A stretch of DNA of 64,000 nt from contig ABCO01000003.1 of assembly GCA_000170815.1 (NCBI GenBank), positions 310,001 through 374,000 on the forward strand, in the 5' to 3' direction. Shown one piece after another: positions 28,676 to 38,657 of this stretch. The DNA is from an unidentified eubacterium SCB49. GTDB lineage: Bacteria > Bacteroidota > Bacteroidia > Flavobacteriales > Flavobacteriaceae. Each line of letters starts with the position of its first letter. The first letter of the stretch is position 1. The translations under genes and the position numbers were made by a program. The notes beneath the pieces were generated by a model. It worked only from the letters and a program-made list of their open reading frames with translations. It searched no databases and was not told the origin of the DNA.

Positions 28676-28691
28676 GTTATTTATAAATAAC
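28676..28691. promoter_or_regulatory. Perfect 16-bp palindrome before exosortase K
   Basis: GTTATTTATAAATAAC is fully self-complementary and ends two bases before the xrtK ATG. It could be an operator or a translation-blocking hairpin. Confidence 0.4.
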
Positions 28692-28693
28692 CA

Positions 28694-29227
28694 ATGCAAA
28701 TACAAAAGAATTTACCATACTATCTAACTGTACTTGGTATTTTCAGCTGTTTAAAGTTTAGCTTTACTTTAGCTAACAATAATAATTTACAATTTCTTCT
28801 AAAGCCAACAAATAAACTTGTTGGCTTTTTGACGAATTCTCATTCCGTCTTCTTTTCTAACAAAGGCTATTATTTTGAGAATTTAAATATCTTGATAGAC
28901 AAACACTGCTCTGGTTTTAATTTTTGGGTGTTGTCTTTCTTAATTTTCAGCTATCTACTATTAAAATATTTTAATAAACGTATTTATAAAATAGCAACCA
29001 TACCACTTGCTTTAACAACAGCATATTTGCTAACTCTATTTGTAAATACTTCAAGAATATTTGTAGCTATCATCATACAAGATTATACTAAAAACACTGT
29101 ACTAGAACAGCAAGATGTCTTACATGAAATCATTGGTGTTATTACAAATTTGACTTTTCTAATGCTAACCTATCTGTTGGTTGAAAAATTATTAATCTTT
29201 AAACAAAATAATGCGAAACATACTTAA
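28694..29227 (+). CDS. xrtK: Exosortase K
   Basis: 177 residues, mostly membrane helices. The exosortase triad is present: Cys72 in DKHCSGFNFW, Arg121 in NTSRI and His144 in LHEIIG. Exosortases are membrane cysteine transpeptidase-like enzymes that process C-terminal sorting tails. The short length and the adjacent MSEP-CTERM gene identify the K type of Bacteroidetes. It overlaps its presumed substrate gene by 17 bp, so they are translationally coupled. Confidence 0.9.
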   Translation: MQIQKNLPYYLTVLGIFSCLKFSFTLANNNNLQFLLKPTNKLVGFLTNSHSVFFSNKGYYFENLNILIDKHCSGFNFWVLSFLIFSYLLLKYFNKRIYKIATIPLALTTAYLLTLFVNTSRIFVAIIIQDYTKNTVLEQQDVLHEIIGVITNLTFLMLTYLLVEKLLIFKQNNAKHT

Positions 29228-32030
29228 CCCTAGATGGATCATCATCATTAACACTTTACCCATAGTCGTGTTATTCTTTTTGTTTAATAGCCAATTCAAT
29301 ATTATTAAGTCACTATTGGATGAAGCAAGTATTAAGCTTTGGTCAACTTTTGCTTTAGCACTAGGAATTATTGGCTTATCCAATTTCATCTATGCATTTT
29401 ACCTCATTGTCAAAGCCAAGAAAATTTCAGTGTGGTATGGAGTAATTGCGCTCCTAGTTTATATTCCTTTTATCTATTTATACGGCTATCATTTAAATGA
29501 TATCATCCCCTTCTCTATTCCACAATGGATGGTTTCTGGCAATATATTTTTATATGTAGGTACTTTTTTAATGCCAACACTTGCCTATTCACTCTTTATT
29601 TTAGTGGCTCATTTTACACCTAAAGACAAAGAATATAAAGTTTGGGTAAACTTACTTATTGCAATGGGAGTTCCTATTACAGGATTTTTATTTTCAAAAG
29701 TTATTCTTCCTTTATGGCACCCCGTTGAAAGCATGTTTTTTATTCAATCTGCTATAGTACTTGTTATTGTGGCAACCTTGTTATTTTTCTTTTTCTTGAT
29801 AAGAGCTATTGTTATTCTTATTTCAAAAAAAACAAATAGCTGGACAAAATATCAATTGGTTTGGAAAATACCTATTACCATTTTGCTTCCGTTATTGGGT
29901 TTAGCCGTTAACAATGGTCATTTATTTAATGAGTATACTGCTTTTAGATCTGGGGTTTTTGGAGATTTTAATAATAATTGGTTTTATATACTAGCAATAG
30001 TAAATGGCGTATTAATATGTCTACCAAATATTGAAAACAAAAATTATAGAGTGCTGTTATTTTTAGGAAGAAGTATTACAGTTGCATATACTTTTTACTT
30101 TTTTTTAGTATTTCTTCCGTTTCTGCCATTTTCTGTAATGGCTATTGTCGCAATGGGTTCAGGGTTTTTAATGCTAACACCACTTTTACTTTTTGTGATA
30201 CACATAAAAGAACTCTCTAAAGATTATACCTTCTTAAAAAAGTATTTTTTAAAAAGCAATGTGATTGCGGTTTCTGTGATAGCTTCTTTAAGCATTCCAA
30301 CCATCATTACGATTACATATATTAATGATAAGAGTGTATTAAATGAAACACTTTCTTATATATATACGCCAGACTATACAAAGGAATACGATATAGATAC
30401 TAATTCGCTTCAGAAAACACTAAATAACATTAAAAACCACAAAGGCAGACAGAGCAATCTCTTTGGAGACAGTACACCTTATTTATCATCATACTTTAAG
30501 TGGCTAGTTTTAGACAACCTAAGTTTATCTAACAAGAAAATTAACACCATTGAAAAAATATTTTTTAATGACATTTCTTCAAATTTAGCTTCAAGCATAA
30601 TTGAAAAAGACAATGTCAAAATAAATGATATTTCTGCAGAAAGTGTTTATGATAAAACTCAGAATGTTTGGAAAAGTTGGGTGAATCTAGAAATTACAAA
30701 TTACAGCAACGAAAATTGGTTAACAGAATATGCTACAACAATAAATTTACCCGAAGGAGCTTGGATTAGCGATTATTATTTATTTGTGGGTGACAGAAAA
30801 GAACCAGGAATTTTAGCAGAAAAGAAATCTGCATTATGGATTTTTTCTCAAATTAGAAACATCAACAGAGACCCTGGTATACTCTATTATTTGACAGGAA
30901 ATGAAATTGCTTTTAGTGTATTTCCATTTGCAAAAGATGAAGTATGAAAGACAGGAATAGAAATATTACATAAAGAACCGATAGCGTTTAAAATTGACAA
31001 TCATACACTACACCTTGGAAACAAAGAAGAAACAGTTTATGAAAACGTAGAGACTCATAATTTGGTTTATATTTCTGCAGAAAAAAAGAAGTCATTAACA
31101 ACTGTTACCCGAAAGCCATATTTCCATTTTTTAGTTGATGCTTCACAAAAGAGCCAACCAAATACCGCAAATAATATTAAAAAAATAACAACATTAATTT
31201 CAAATAATAGACCTCTTGCTGAAAATGCTCAAATTAGTTATGTAAACCAATATGTTAACACCACTGCATTTGCAAGCGGTTGGGAAGAACAGTATGAAAA
31301 TCTAACTTTTGAAGGTGGTTTTTTTCTTGATAGAGCAATAAGAAAGACTTTATCTAATAATTATCAGCACAATACACAAACATATCCTGTTTTTGTAGTA
31401 GTTACAGATAGCATTGAAAACGCTATTCTCAATGAAAACTTTTCAGACTTAGCTTTTACATTTCCTGAAAGCAGTTTGTTTTATAACCTTGATAATAGTG
31501 GAGTTTTAAGGGAACATTCATTAATTAAAAACCCATCTAAGCAACTGCCTGAGGTAAAACGGGTGTGTATGTTTTGTGAGTCTGTTTTAGCGTATAAAAC
31601 AGAAGACAATACTACGGTATATATTCCAGCTAACAATAGTCCGAGTATCATATTAAAGAAAACTGTTTTTGACATTCCTGAAACAGAAATCAAAGAAAAG
31701 GATTGGGTATCAGCTTTAAAGATGCAAGGCCAATGGAACTCGCAGATCCTACACCCTAATACTTCAGAAAAAAAATGGTTAACATTGGTAAAACATAGTT
31801 TTATTTCAAAGGTAATGACACCACTAACATCATATTTAGTAGTTGAAAACGAGGCGCAGAAGGAGATGTTAAAGAAGAAACAAGAACAAGCTTTATCTGG
31901 TAACAAATCATTAGATCTTGGCGAAGAAACTCAGAGAATGAGTGAACCAAGTTTAATTATACTCGCAATTAGTTTTGTATTAATAGTATGGTATAGAGAA
32001 AAAAGAAAACGAAGATTGGCACTTAAATAA
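29211..32030 (+). pseudogene. MSEP-CTERM sorting-domain protein, interrupted by one in-frame TGA
   Basis: The frame runs 940 codons with a TGA at codon 579 (30945-30947); the two halves are in the same frame with no shift. The N-terminal half has about 11 membrane helices (to ~residue 370), then a VIT-like beta domain (INLPEGAWISDYYLFVGD). The second half continues this domain and includes FHFLVDASQKS, like a von Willebrand-type strand. It ends with MSEPSLIILAISFVL, WYREKRKRR, the exosortase K sorting tail. It could be a nonsense mutation or a sequencing error; AGA or CGA would restore Arg. Confidence 0.9.
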
Positions 32031-32099
32031 ACAATAAGACGCTAAACAAATTGAAACATTATAATACACCATATCATAACTGAATCCTTTAAATTCGTG

Positions 32100-32107
32100 T
32101 ATTTTTG
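32100..32107 (+). promoter_or_regulatory. Putative -7 box of the OstA-like gene
   Basis: TATTTTTG, fitting TAnnTTTG. With transcription starting about 7 bp downstream, the TTG at 32110 would be too close to serve as a start, favouring the TTG at 32128. Confidence 0.45.
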
Positions 32108-32127
32108 TTTTGCATAAACATATTAGA

Positions 32128-33852
32128 TTGAATAAACATTTTTACATACTAGTATTTCTATTTGTTTCTCTAACGGCAACAGCACAAGTAGACACTCTTA
32201 AACAGCAAATAAAGGTGCAATCTGGGTACATAGACATAAAACCAGAATTACCAGATGCTATAGTTTACACAAAAGATCAAGACGGCCAAGTATACATTGA
32301 ACACGAAGGTATAGAGATGTGGTGCGACCAAGCTTATCTTTATACAAAAGACAATTTTGTAAAAGCGTATGGCGAAGTAAAAGTAACACAAGGAGATACT
32401 ATTAAAATGAATAGTAGCTACGCGGAGTATAATGGGAATACCAAGTTTGCTTTTGCAAGTGGCGATGTTGTTATGAATAACCCACAAACAACATTAAAGA
32501 CAGATACACTTTATTTTGACCGTATAAAACAACAGGCTTTTTACAGAAGCGGCGGTACTGTAATAGATACTGCAAGCACACTCACTAGCCGCGTAGGTCG
32601 ATACTTTGCCGAAACAAAAAAATATCAATTCTTGTCTAATGTGAAAATAGACAATCCAGAATATATTGTAAATAGCGAACAATTAGATTTCTACTCAGAA
32701 AACGGCGATGCTTACTTATATGGAGAGTCTACCATTGTGAGTGAAACAAGCACTGTTTACTGCGAGCGTGGTTATTATGATACACGAGGCGATACAGGCT
32801 ATTTTGTCAAAAATTCTAGAATAGATTATAACAATAGAATCTTACACGGAGACAGTATCTATTTTGACAGAAACAAAGGTTTTGCTTCTGCTACCAATAA
32901 TATAAAAGTAATAGACACTGCAAACCAAAGTACCATAAAAGGCCACTATGCAGAAGTATTCAGAAAAAAAGACTCTGTATTTATCACAAAAAGAGCCATA
33001 GCTGCAACTTTACGTGATACAGACTCTATTTATATACACGCAGATACTTTACGAATTACAGGAAAAACAGACCATAGAATATTAAGGGGGTATTATAAAG
33101 CAAGACTCTTTAAAAGAGGAACGCCAGAAGAAGGAAACACAAGTGGAAAATCTGATTCTATTTATATTGACGAAAACATAGGTATCACAAAGTTACTTAC
33201 AGACCCTGTATTATGGATGGGAGAAAACCAGATGACAGGTGACACCATTCATATTTTAAGTAATACGGTAACAGAAAAAGTAGATACACTTAAAGTTTTC
33301 AATAATTCGTTTTTGGTTCAAAAAGACAGTTTAGGCTATAACCAAGTAAAAGGAGAACGACTTATAGGTTTGTTTACCAACAACGAACTTGACACGGTGA
33401 ACATCAATAAAAATGTAGAAGTAATCTTTTACCTTTATGGGGATAATGGCAATCTTACAGGCATAGACCTTACCACAGCAAGCCAATTACAATTAACCTT
33501 AGAAAACCAAGAAATTGTAGGTACACGGTTTATTAAACAAGTCCCTGGTAAAATATACCCTCCTTCAAAACTTCCAGAAGGAGACCGTATTTTGTCTAAA
33601 TTTAACTGGCGAGGCGAAGAAAGATTAAACCGTAAAGAAGATTTATTTTCAGGTAAACCCACTCCTATTTTACCTAAAATTAAAGGAATTCCACTACCAA
33701 AAGACGAAGGTGCTTTTTTTGAAGAACCCAAAGAAGGCCAAGAACCCATAAAAATACCTGAAAGTTCTAAACTAAAATCTAAAGACTTTATCAATAGACC
33801 CGAAGATCAAGCTCCTAATGAGGAAAATGAAATTGAAAAAAAGATTGAATAA
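32128..33852 (+). CDS. OstA-like (LptA/LptD N-terminal fold) exported protein
   Basis: 574 residues if the TTG at 32128 is the start; the frame is open from another TTG at 32110 and no suitable ATG exists. The N-terminus is a signal peptide (FYILVFLFVSLTATAQ). The body is a long run of beta-jellyroll repeats with AYLYTKDNFVKAYGEVKVTQGDTIKMNSSYAEYNG, as in the OstA domain of LPS transport proteins. The tail is Pro/Lys/Glu-rich. It probably forms a periplasmic bridge for LPS. It has its own promoter. Confidence 0.88.
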   Translation: MNKHFYILVFLFVSLTATAQVDTLKQQIKVQSGYIDIKPELPDAIVYTKDQDGQVYIEHEGIEMWCDQAYLYTKDNFVKAYGEVKVTQGDTIKMNSSYAEYNGNTKFAFASGDVVMNNPQTTLKTDTLYFDRIKQQAFYRSGGTVIDTASTLTSRVGRYFAETKKYQFLSNVKIDNPEYIVNSEQLDFYSENGDAYLYGESTIVSETSTVYCERGYYDTRGDTGYFVKNSRIDYNNRILHGDSIYFDRNKGFASATNNIKVIDTANQSTIKGHYAEVFRKKDSVFITKRAIAATLRDTDSIYIHADTLRITGKTDHRILRGYYKARLFKRGTPEEGNTSGKSDSIYIDENIGITKLLTDPVLWMGENQMTGDTIHILSNTVTEKVDTLKVFNNSFLVQKDSLGYNQVKGERLIGLFTNNELDTVNINKNVEVIFYLYGDNGNLTGIDLTTASQLQLTLENQEIVGTRFIKQVPGKIYPPSKLPEGDRILSKFNWRGEERLNRKEDLFSGKPTPILPKIKGIPLPKDEGAFFEEPKEGQEPIKIPESSKLKSKDFINRPEDQAPNEENEIEKKIE

Positions 33853-33894
33853 AAATAAAAGTATCATAACTCTCAATCAAGTTCTGCGTGAATC

Positions 33895-35088
33895 ATGAAA
33901 AACGACTTCTTTACATATCAAGCACAAACAACCCCTCACCCACTTGCCTTAGAAATATCACATGCAAAAGGGAGCTATATTTATGATACAGCCGGAAATA
34001 CACATTTAGATTTTGTCGCTGGTGTTTCTGCTTGTAGTTTAGGGCATTGTCATCCTCGCATAACAACAGCAATAAAAAATCAACTAGACAAATATGCGCA
34101 CGTAATGGTGTATGGCGAGTATATTCAACAACCCGCTGTACAACTTAGTCAATTATTAGCGCAGCAACTACCCGCTCCCCTAGAAACCACTTACTTAGTT
34201 AATAGCGGTACCGAAGCCATTGAAGGCGCTATGAAACTTGCTAGAAGAGCCACAGGCAGAAAAGAAATACTTTATGCAGACAAAGCTTACCACGGAAATA
34301 CTATGGGAGCACTATCTGTTATGGGGTTTGAAGAACGCAAAAAACCCTTTGCACCATTAATCCCAGAATGTCGAGCTATCACTTTTAATGATGAAGCTGC
34401 TATTTCGGAAATTACAGAAAGTACGGCTGCTGTTTTACTAGAAACAATTCAAGGTGGCGCTGGATTTATTGAGCCTACCCATGATTTTTTGACAAAAATT
34501 AAAACACGCTGTGAAGCCGTAGGAGCTTTATTAATTCTAGACGAAATTCAGCCAGGTTTTGGACGCACAGGAACACTTTTTGGTTTTATGAACTACAACG
34601 TGGTACCAGATATACTCGTCATGGGAAAAGGAATGGGCGGTGGTCTTCCTATTGGCGCTTTTACCGCTTCAAAAAAACTCATGACATTATTGAGTGATAA
34701 CCCAAAATTAGGACACATTACCACTTTTGGCGGAAACCCTGTCATTGCTTCGGCGGCATTAGCAACTTTACAAGAGCTTACAGAAAGCACATTAATTAAA
34801 GACACACTCACAAAAGAAGCCTATTTCAGAAAACAATTAAACCACCCTAGCATAAAAGAGATTAGAGGTCGAGGACTAATGCTAGCATTAATAGTCGAAT
34901 CTGCCGAGCTTGCATCTGAAATAATATTGCGTTGTAAAGAGCGCGGTCTCATTTTATTTTGGCTACTATTTGAACCAAAAGCCGTTAGAATTACACCTCC
35001 ATTGACTATTTCAGAAAAAGAAATTAAAGAAGGCTGTGATATTATAAAAGATGTAATGAACCAATTATTAAAAGAAAACGAGCAATAA
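33895..35088 (+). CDS. Class III aminotransferase (PLP-dependent)
   Basis: 397 residues. The cofactor site has VNSGTEAIEGAMKLAR at 102-117, the AYHGNTMGALSV loop, DEIQPGFGRTG (Asp216) and the PLP lysine K245 in LVMGKGMGGGLPIGAF. The family includes acetylornithine, ornithine and 4-aminobutyrate aminotransferases. The sequence alone does not settle the substrate. The gene order OstA-aminotransferase-TPR is usual in flavobacteria. It is independent of arginine genes here, so no argD call is made. Confidence 0.92.
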   Translation: MKNDFFTYQAQTTPHPLALEISHAKGSYIYDTAGNTHLDFVAGVSACSLGHCHPRITTAIKNQLDKYAHVMVYGEYIQQPAVQLSQLLAQQLPAPLETTYLVNSGTEAIEGAMKLARRATGRKEILYADKAYHGNTMGALSVMGFEERKKPFAPLIPECRAITFNDEAAISEITESTAAVLLETIQGGAGFIEPTHDFLTKIKTRCEAVGALLILDEIQPGFGRTGTLFGFMNYNVVPDILVMGKGMGGGLPIGAFTASKKLMTLLSDNPKLGHITTFGGNPVIASAALATLQELTESTLIKDTLTKEAYFRKQLNHPSIKEIRGRGLMLALIVESAELASEIILRCKERGLILFWLLFEPKAVRITPPLTISEKEIKEGCDIIKDVMNQLLKENEQ

Positions 35089-35218
35089 ACTATTGTTTAT
35101 CAATTATTTAACGATATAATATTCTGTTAATAACATCGTTAACAACAATAGCAGTTTTACAAAGTAGCTATCTGCTTTCAAAGTATCTTTAAAATAGACG
35201 AAACTGCAACACTTTTTT

Positions 35219-36616
35219 ATGGGAAGACCAGGCGAGCAATCTAATGTATCACTCAAACGTTTTGAATCTATGTTGAAAACGAATGACGTGTACTTCTTCG
35301 ACTCTGAAGAATTTGAAGAGATCATTCATCACTACCTAGAGATAGGGAAAATAGCACTTGCAAAAAAGGCTACAAAACTAGGTTTAGAACAACATCCATC
35401 TGCATCAAGTCTTAGATTATTTCAAGTAGAAATGTTCATTTTTGAAGACAAGCTAGAAGAAGCAGAAACCTTACTAGAAGAACTACAGTTATTAGAGCAA
35501 TCTAATGAAGAGATTTATATCCAGAAAGCAAACATTAGCTCTCGCAAAGACAATCACAAAGAAGCTATAGCATATTTAGAACAAGCACTAGCGCTAACTA
35601 ATGATCAAGCCGATGTTTTATCATTAATTGGTATGGAATATTTATTTCTTGATGATTATAAAAATGCTAAGCAACAATTTATTAAATGCTTAGAGTTTGA
35701 CGATCAAGATTATTCTGCGCTATATAATGTTATTTATTGCTTTGACTACCTTCAAGAAAATGAAGCTGCCATAGAATATCTTAATGATTTTTTAGACAAA
35801 AATCCTTATAGCGAAGTTGCTTGGCACCAAATTGGAAAACAATATTATTACCTTAAAGATTACAAAAAAGCACTTGCGGCTTTTGATTTTGCAATCATAA
35901 GCGACGATGGTTTTATTGGAGCCTACCTTGAAAAAGGGAAAACTCAACAAAAATTAAAAAATTATGCCGGTGCTATTGAGAGCTATACGGTAACTTTAGG
36001 TCTTGACGATCCTACTTCATTTGCTTTGTTACGCATTGGAAAATGCTACGAAAAGCTTGGAGAGATGGAATTATCACTTCAGTTTTACTTAAAATGTGTT
36101 GAAGAAGATGGACTGTTAGATAAAGCTTGGATTGCGATTACTGACTATTATTTCAGAAAAAAAGATTTTCAAAAATGCTTCTATTATATTGAGAAAGCGT
36201 TAAATGTTGATAGCGAAAATGTATTGTACTGGAAACGTTATGCAGCCATCTGTAAAAAATTAAATCTTCTTGAAGAAGCAGAACACGCATATAGACGTTC
36301 TTTAGAGCTTGGCGATACAGACATTGACACATGGATTGGTAGAACAGATTTATTAATTCATATAGGTGAGTTTAAAGCTGCTGTTGAAAATTTAACTCAA
36401 GCAACAGAATATTATGCCAGTCATCCAGAAATAGAATATCGATTAGCGGGGCTTTACTTTCATTTAAACGAGCAATCAAAAGGACGTTTTTATCTAAATA
36501 ATGCGTTACGCACTGATCCTGAGTACAAAATCATTTTGGAAGAATTATTTCCTATTGTTTATCAAAACCAATTGGTCAAACAATTAATTTCAAAACATCA
36601 AAATCCTTCTTTATAA
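35219..36616 (+). CDS. Tetratricopeptide repeat protein
   Basis: 465 residues, almost wholly helical TPR units (about 12), such as EEIYIQKANISSRKDNHKEA, YKNAKQQFIKCLEFDDQDYSAL and GEMELSLQFYLKCVEEDGLLD. It has no signal peptide or membrane helix, so it is likely cytoplasmic and scaffolding. The start could instead be a later Met (MLKTNDVYFFDSEEFEE). It is close to the two DUF368 genes (30 bp), but a -7 box lies between them. Confidence 0.9.
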   Translation: MGRPGEQSNVSLKRFESMLKTNDVYFFDSEEFEEIIHHYLEIGKIALAKKATKLGLEQHPSASSLRLFQVEMFIFEDKLEEAETLLEELQLLEQSNEEIYIQKANISSRKDNHKEAIAYLEQALALTNDQADVLSLIGMEYLFLDDYKNAKQQFIKCLEFDDQDYSALYNVIYCFDYLQENEAAIEYLNDFLDKNPYSEVAWHQIGKQYYYLKDYKKALAAFDFAIISDDGFIGAYLEKGKTQQKLKNYAGAIESYTVTLGLDDPTSFALLRIGKCYEKLGEMELSLQFYLKCVEEDGLLDKAWIAITDYYFRKKDFQKCFYYIEKALNVDSENVLYWKRYAAICKKLNLLEEAEHAYRRSLELGDTDIDTWIGRTDLLIHIGEFKAAVENLTQATEYYASHPEIEYRLAGLYFHLNEQSKGRFYLNNALRTDPEYKIILEELFPIVYQNQLVKQLISKHQNPSL

Positions 36617-36621
36617 AATTG

Positions 36622-36629
36622 TATTTTTG
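36622..36629 (+). promoter_or_regulatory. Putative -7 box before the first DUF368 gene
   Basis: TATTTTTG, 17 bp before the ATG and just after the TPR stop codon. Confidence 0.4.
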
Positions 36630-36646
36630 AATGTAAATTTAAATAT

Positions 36647-37630
36647 ATGCCTTCAAGAAGTTTATTACAATACGCCACAATTTTAGCAAAAGGTCTTGCA
36701 ATGGGAGCGGCAGATGTTGTTCCAGGAGTATCTGGTGGTACTATCGCTTTTATTTCTGGTATTTATGAAGAACTCATAGAAACAATCCATAAATTAGATC
36801 TAGGTTTTTTTAAACTCTGGAAAAAAACAAGCTTTTCTGTAGCCTGTAAAGAGTATAATATTATGTTTTTAATTGCTCTTTTTGGTGGAGTGTTTATTAG
36901 CGTTTTATCACTCGCAAAAGTAATCACCTATTTACTTACAAAACATCCTATATTAATATGGTCTTTCTTTTTCGGACTTGTTATAGCGAGTATTCTTTTT
37001 GTAGGAAAGCAAATCACTACTTGGAATTTAAAAGTGGTTATAGCGACAGTACTAGCCGTATTATTTTCTTATTTTATTACAATAGCAGAACCATTAGGAT
37101 CTCCAGATAGTACTTGGTTTTTATTTTTTGCTGGATTTATAGCTATAATCGCTATGATTTTACCTGGAATTTCAGGTTCATTTATCTTATTATTACTCGG
37201 TGCTTATTCTGGTGTTTTAGGTATTCTTACTTCTTTAAGTAAAGGTATTACAACATTAAATTGGGATATTTTTTCTGATGCTTTTATCAAGCTTATAATA
37301 TTTGGAACAGGAGCTGTCTTAGGATTAAAAGTTTTTTCTAGAGCACTAAACTGGTTATTTAAGCATCATAAAAATTTAATTCTTGCCATTTTAACAGGCT
37401 TTATGATAGGAGCTTTAAATAAAATATGGCCTTGGAAAGAAGTATTATCAACAAGGTTAAATAGTCATGGCGAAGAGGTTACTTTTTTAGACAAAAGTAT
37501 TTTACCGACTAGTTTTGACGGAGATCCACAAATAATACTTGCTATTGCTATGGCAGTTGTTGGATTTTTAGTTATTTTTTTAATGGAACGATTTGCTAAC
37601 TCTAAAAAAAACAGAATAGAAAAAGCCTAA
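36647..37630 (+). CDS. DUF368 polyprenyl-phosphate transporter (PopT-like)
   Basis: 327 residues with about 9 membrane helices. It has the DUF368 duplicated signature: LAMGAADVVPGVSGGTIAF at 15-33, and MILPGISGSFILLLLGAY in the second half. Members of DUF368 have been shown to return undecaprenyl phosphate across the cytoplasmic membrane for cell-wall synthesis. The C-terminus has KIWPWKEVL. A second member follows 1 bp later. Confidence 0.92.
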   Translation: MPSRSLLQYATILAKGLAMGAADVVPGVSGGTIAFISGIYEELIETIHKLDLGFFKLWKKTSFSVACKEYNIMFLIALFGGVFISVLSLAKVITYLLTKHPILIWSFFFGLVIASILFVGKQITTWNLKVVIATVLAVLFSYFITIAEPLGSPDSTWFLFFAGFIAIIAMILPGISGSFILLLLGAYSGVLGILTSLSKGITTLNWDIFSDAFIKLIIFGTGAVLGLKVFSRALNWLFKHHKNLILAILTGFMIGALNKIWPWKEVLSTRLNSHGEEVTFLDKSILPTSFDGDPQIILAIAMAVVGFLVIFLMERFANSKKNRIEKA

Positions 37631-37631
37631 T

Positions 37632-38657
37632 ATGCATCAAGAAAGATCCAAATCTGATAAACTATGGCTTGTTTTAAAAGGTTTAGCTATGGGAGCGGCC
37701 AATAAAGTACCTGGTGTATCTGGTGGTGTGGTTGCTTTTGTTGCTGGATTTTACGAAGAGTTTATTTATTCTTTACGTCATATCAATCAAAAGGCTTTAA
37801 AACTACTTTTTAATGCAAGATTTAAAAGCTTTTGGCAATATATCAATGGATCGTTTTTAGGGCTACTTATAGCCGGAATGATTATTAGCTATTTTAGTGT
37901 TTCAAAAATTTTAGACTTTCTTATAATTCACTACGAACTCTATGTTTGGAGTGCTTTTTTTGGTATGATTATAGGTTCTATTTACTATATAGCAAAAGAC
38001 TTTAAAGAATGGAACCGTAGGTATATCGCCTTTCTTCTCTTTGGTATTATTGCAGGCGTTAGTATCAGTTTTTTAGAACCTGCGCAACAAAACGACAACT
38101 TACTTTTTGTGTTCTTTTGTGGTATTATAGGCGTTAGCGGAATGACTTTACCCGGACTCTCAGGTTCATTTATACTTATTCTTTTAGGAAATTATGTGCT
38201 TCTATTAGTAGACTCGGTCAATGCACTTTCTGATACGCTTATAGATATAGTGCAATGGGATTTTAGTTTTACAAACAACCCAGAACGTATAAGATTATTA
38301 AAAGTAATTACCATGTTCTCACTTGGTTCTATTGTAGGTCTTGTTTCTCTATCTCACCTATTAGGCTATGTTATAAAAAAATATAAATCTGCTACGTATG
38401 CCGTTATTATTGGTTTCATTACAGGATCATTAGGCGTTGTTTGGCCCTGGAAAAAAAAACTATATGTTCTTTCAGAAAATGGCAGCAAATTGCTTGATGC
38501 TAACCAAAGAGAAATTATCTCTGGCTATAAGCGATATTTCCCTTCAGAAATTTCTACAGAAACTATTTTTGCAATCGTCTTTATTCTTTTGGGCGTTTTT
38601 ATTGTACTTAGTTTAGATTGGTATCATAAATCAAAAAAATCACACTCACATGTCTAG
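37632..38657 (+). CDS. DUF368 polyprenyl-phosphate transporter, second copy
   Basis: 341 residues. It has the same plan: LAMGAANKVPGVSGGVVAF at 17-35 and MTLPGLSGSFILILLGNYV. It differs clearly from its neighbour (the motifs are shared, the loops are not), so this is not a recent duplication. In the first motif Asp is replaced by Asn-Lys (AADVVPG against AANKVPG). The ATG overlaps aroE by 8 bp at its end, indicating one operon. Confidence 0.9.
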   Translation: MHQERSKSDKLWLVLKGLAMGAANKVPGVSGGVVAFVAGFYEEFIYSLRHINQKALKLLFNARFKSFWQYINGSFLGLLIAGMIISYFSVSKILDFLIIHYELYVWSAFFGMIIGSIYYIAKDFKEWNRRYIAFLLFGIIAGVSISFLEPAQQNDNLLFVFFCGIIGVSGMTLPGLSGSFILILLGNYVLLLVDSVNALSDTLIDIVQWDFSFTNNPERIRLLKVITMFSLGSIVGLVSLSHLLGYVIKKYKSATYAVIIGFITGSLGVVWPWKKKLYVLSENGSKLLDANQREIISGYKRYFPSEISTETIFAIVFILLGVFIVLSLDWYHKSKKSHSHV

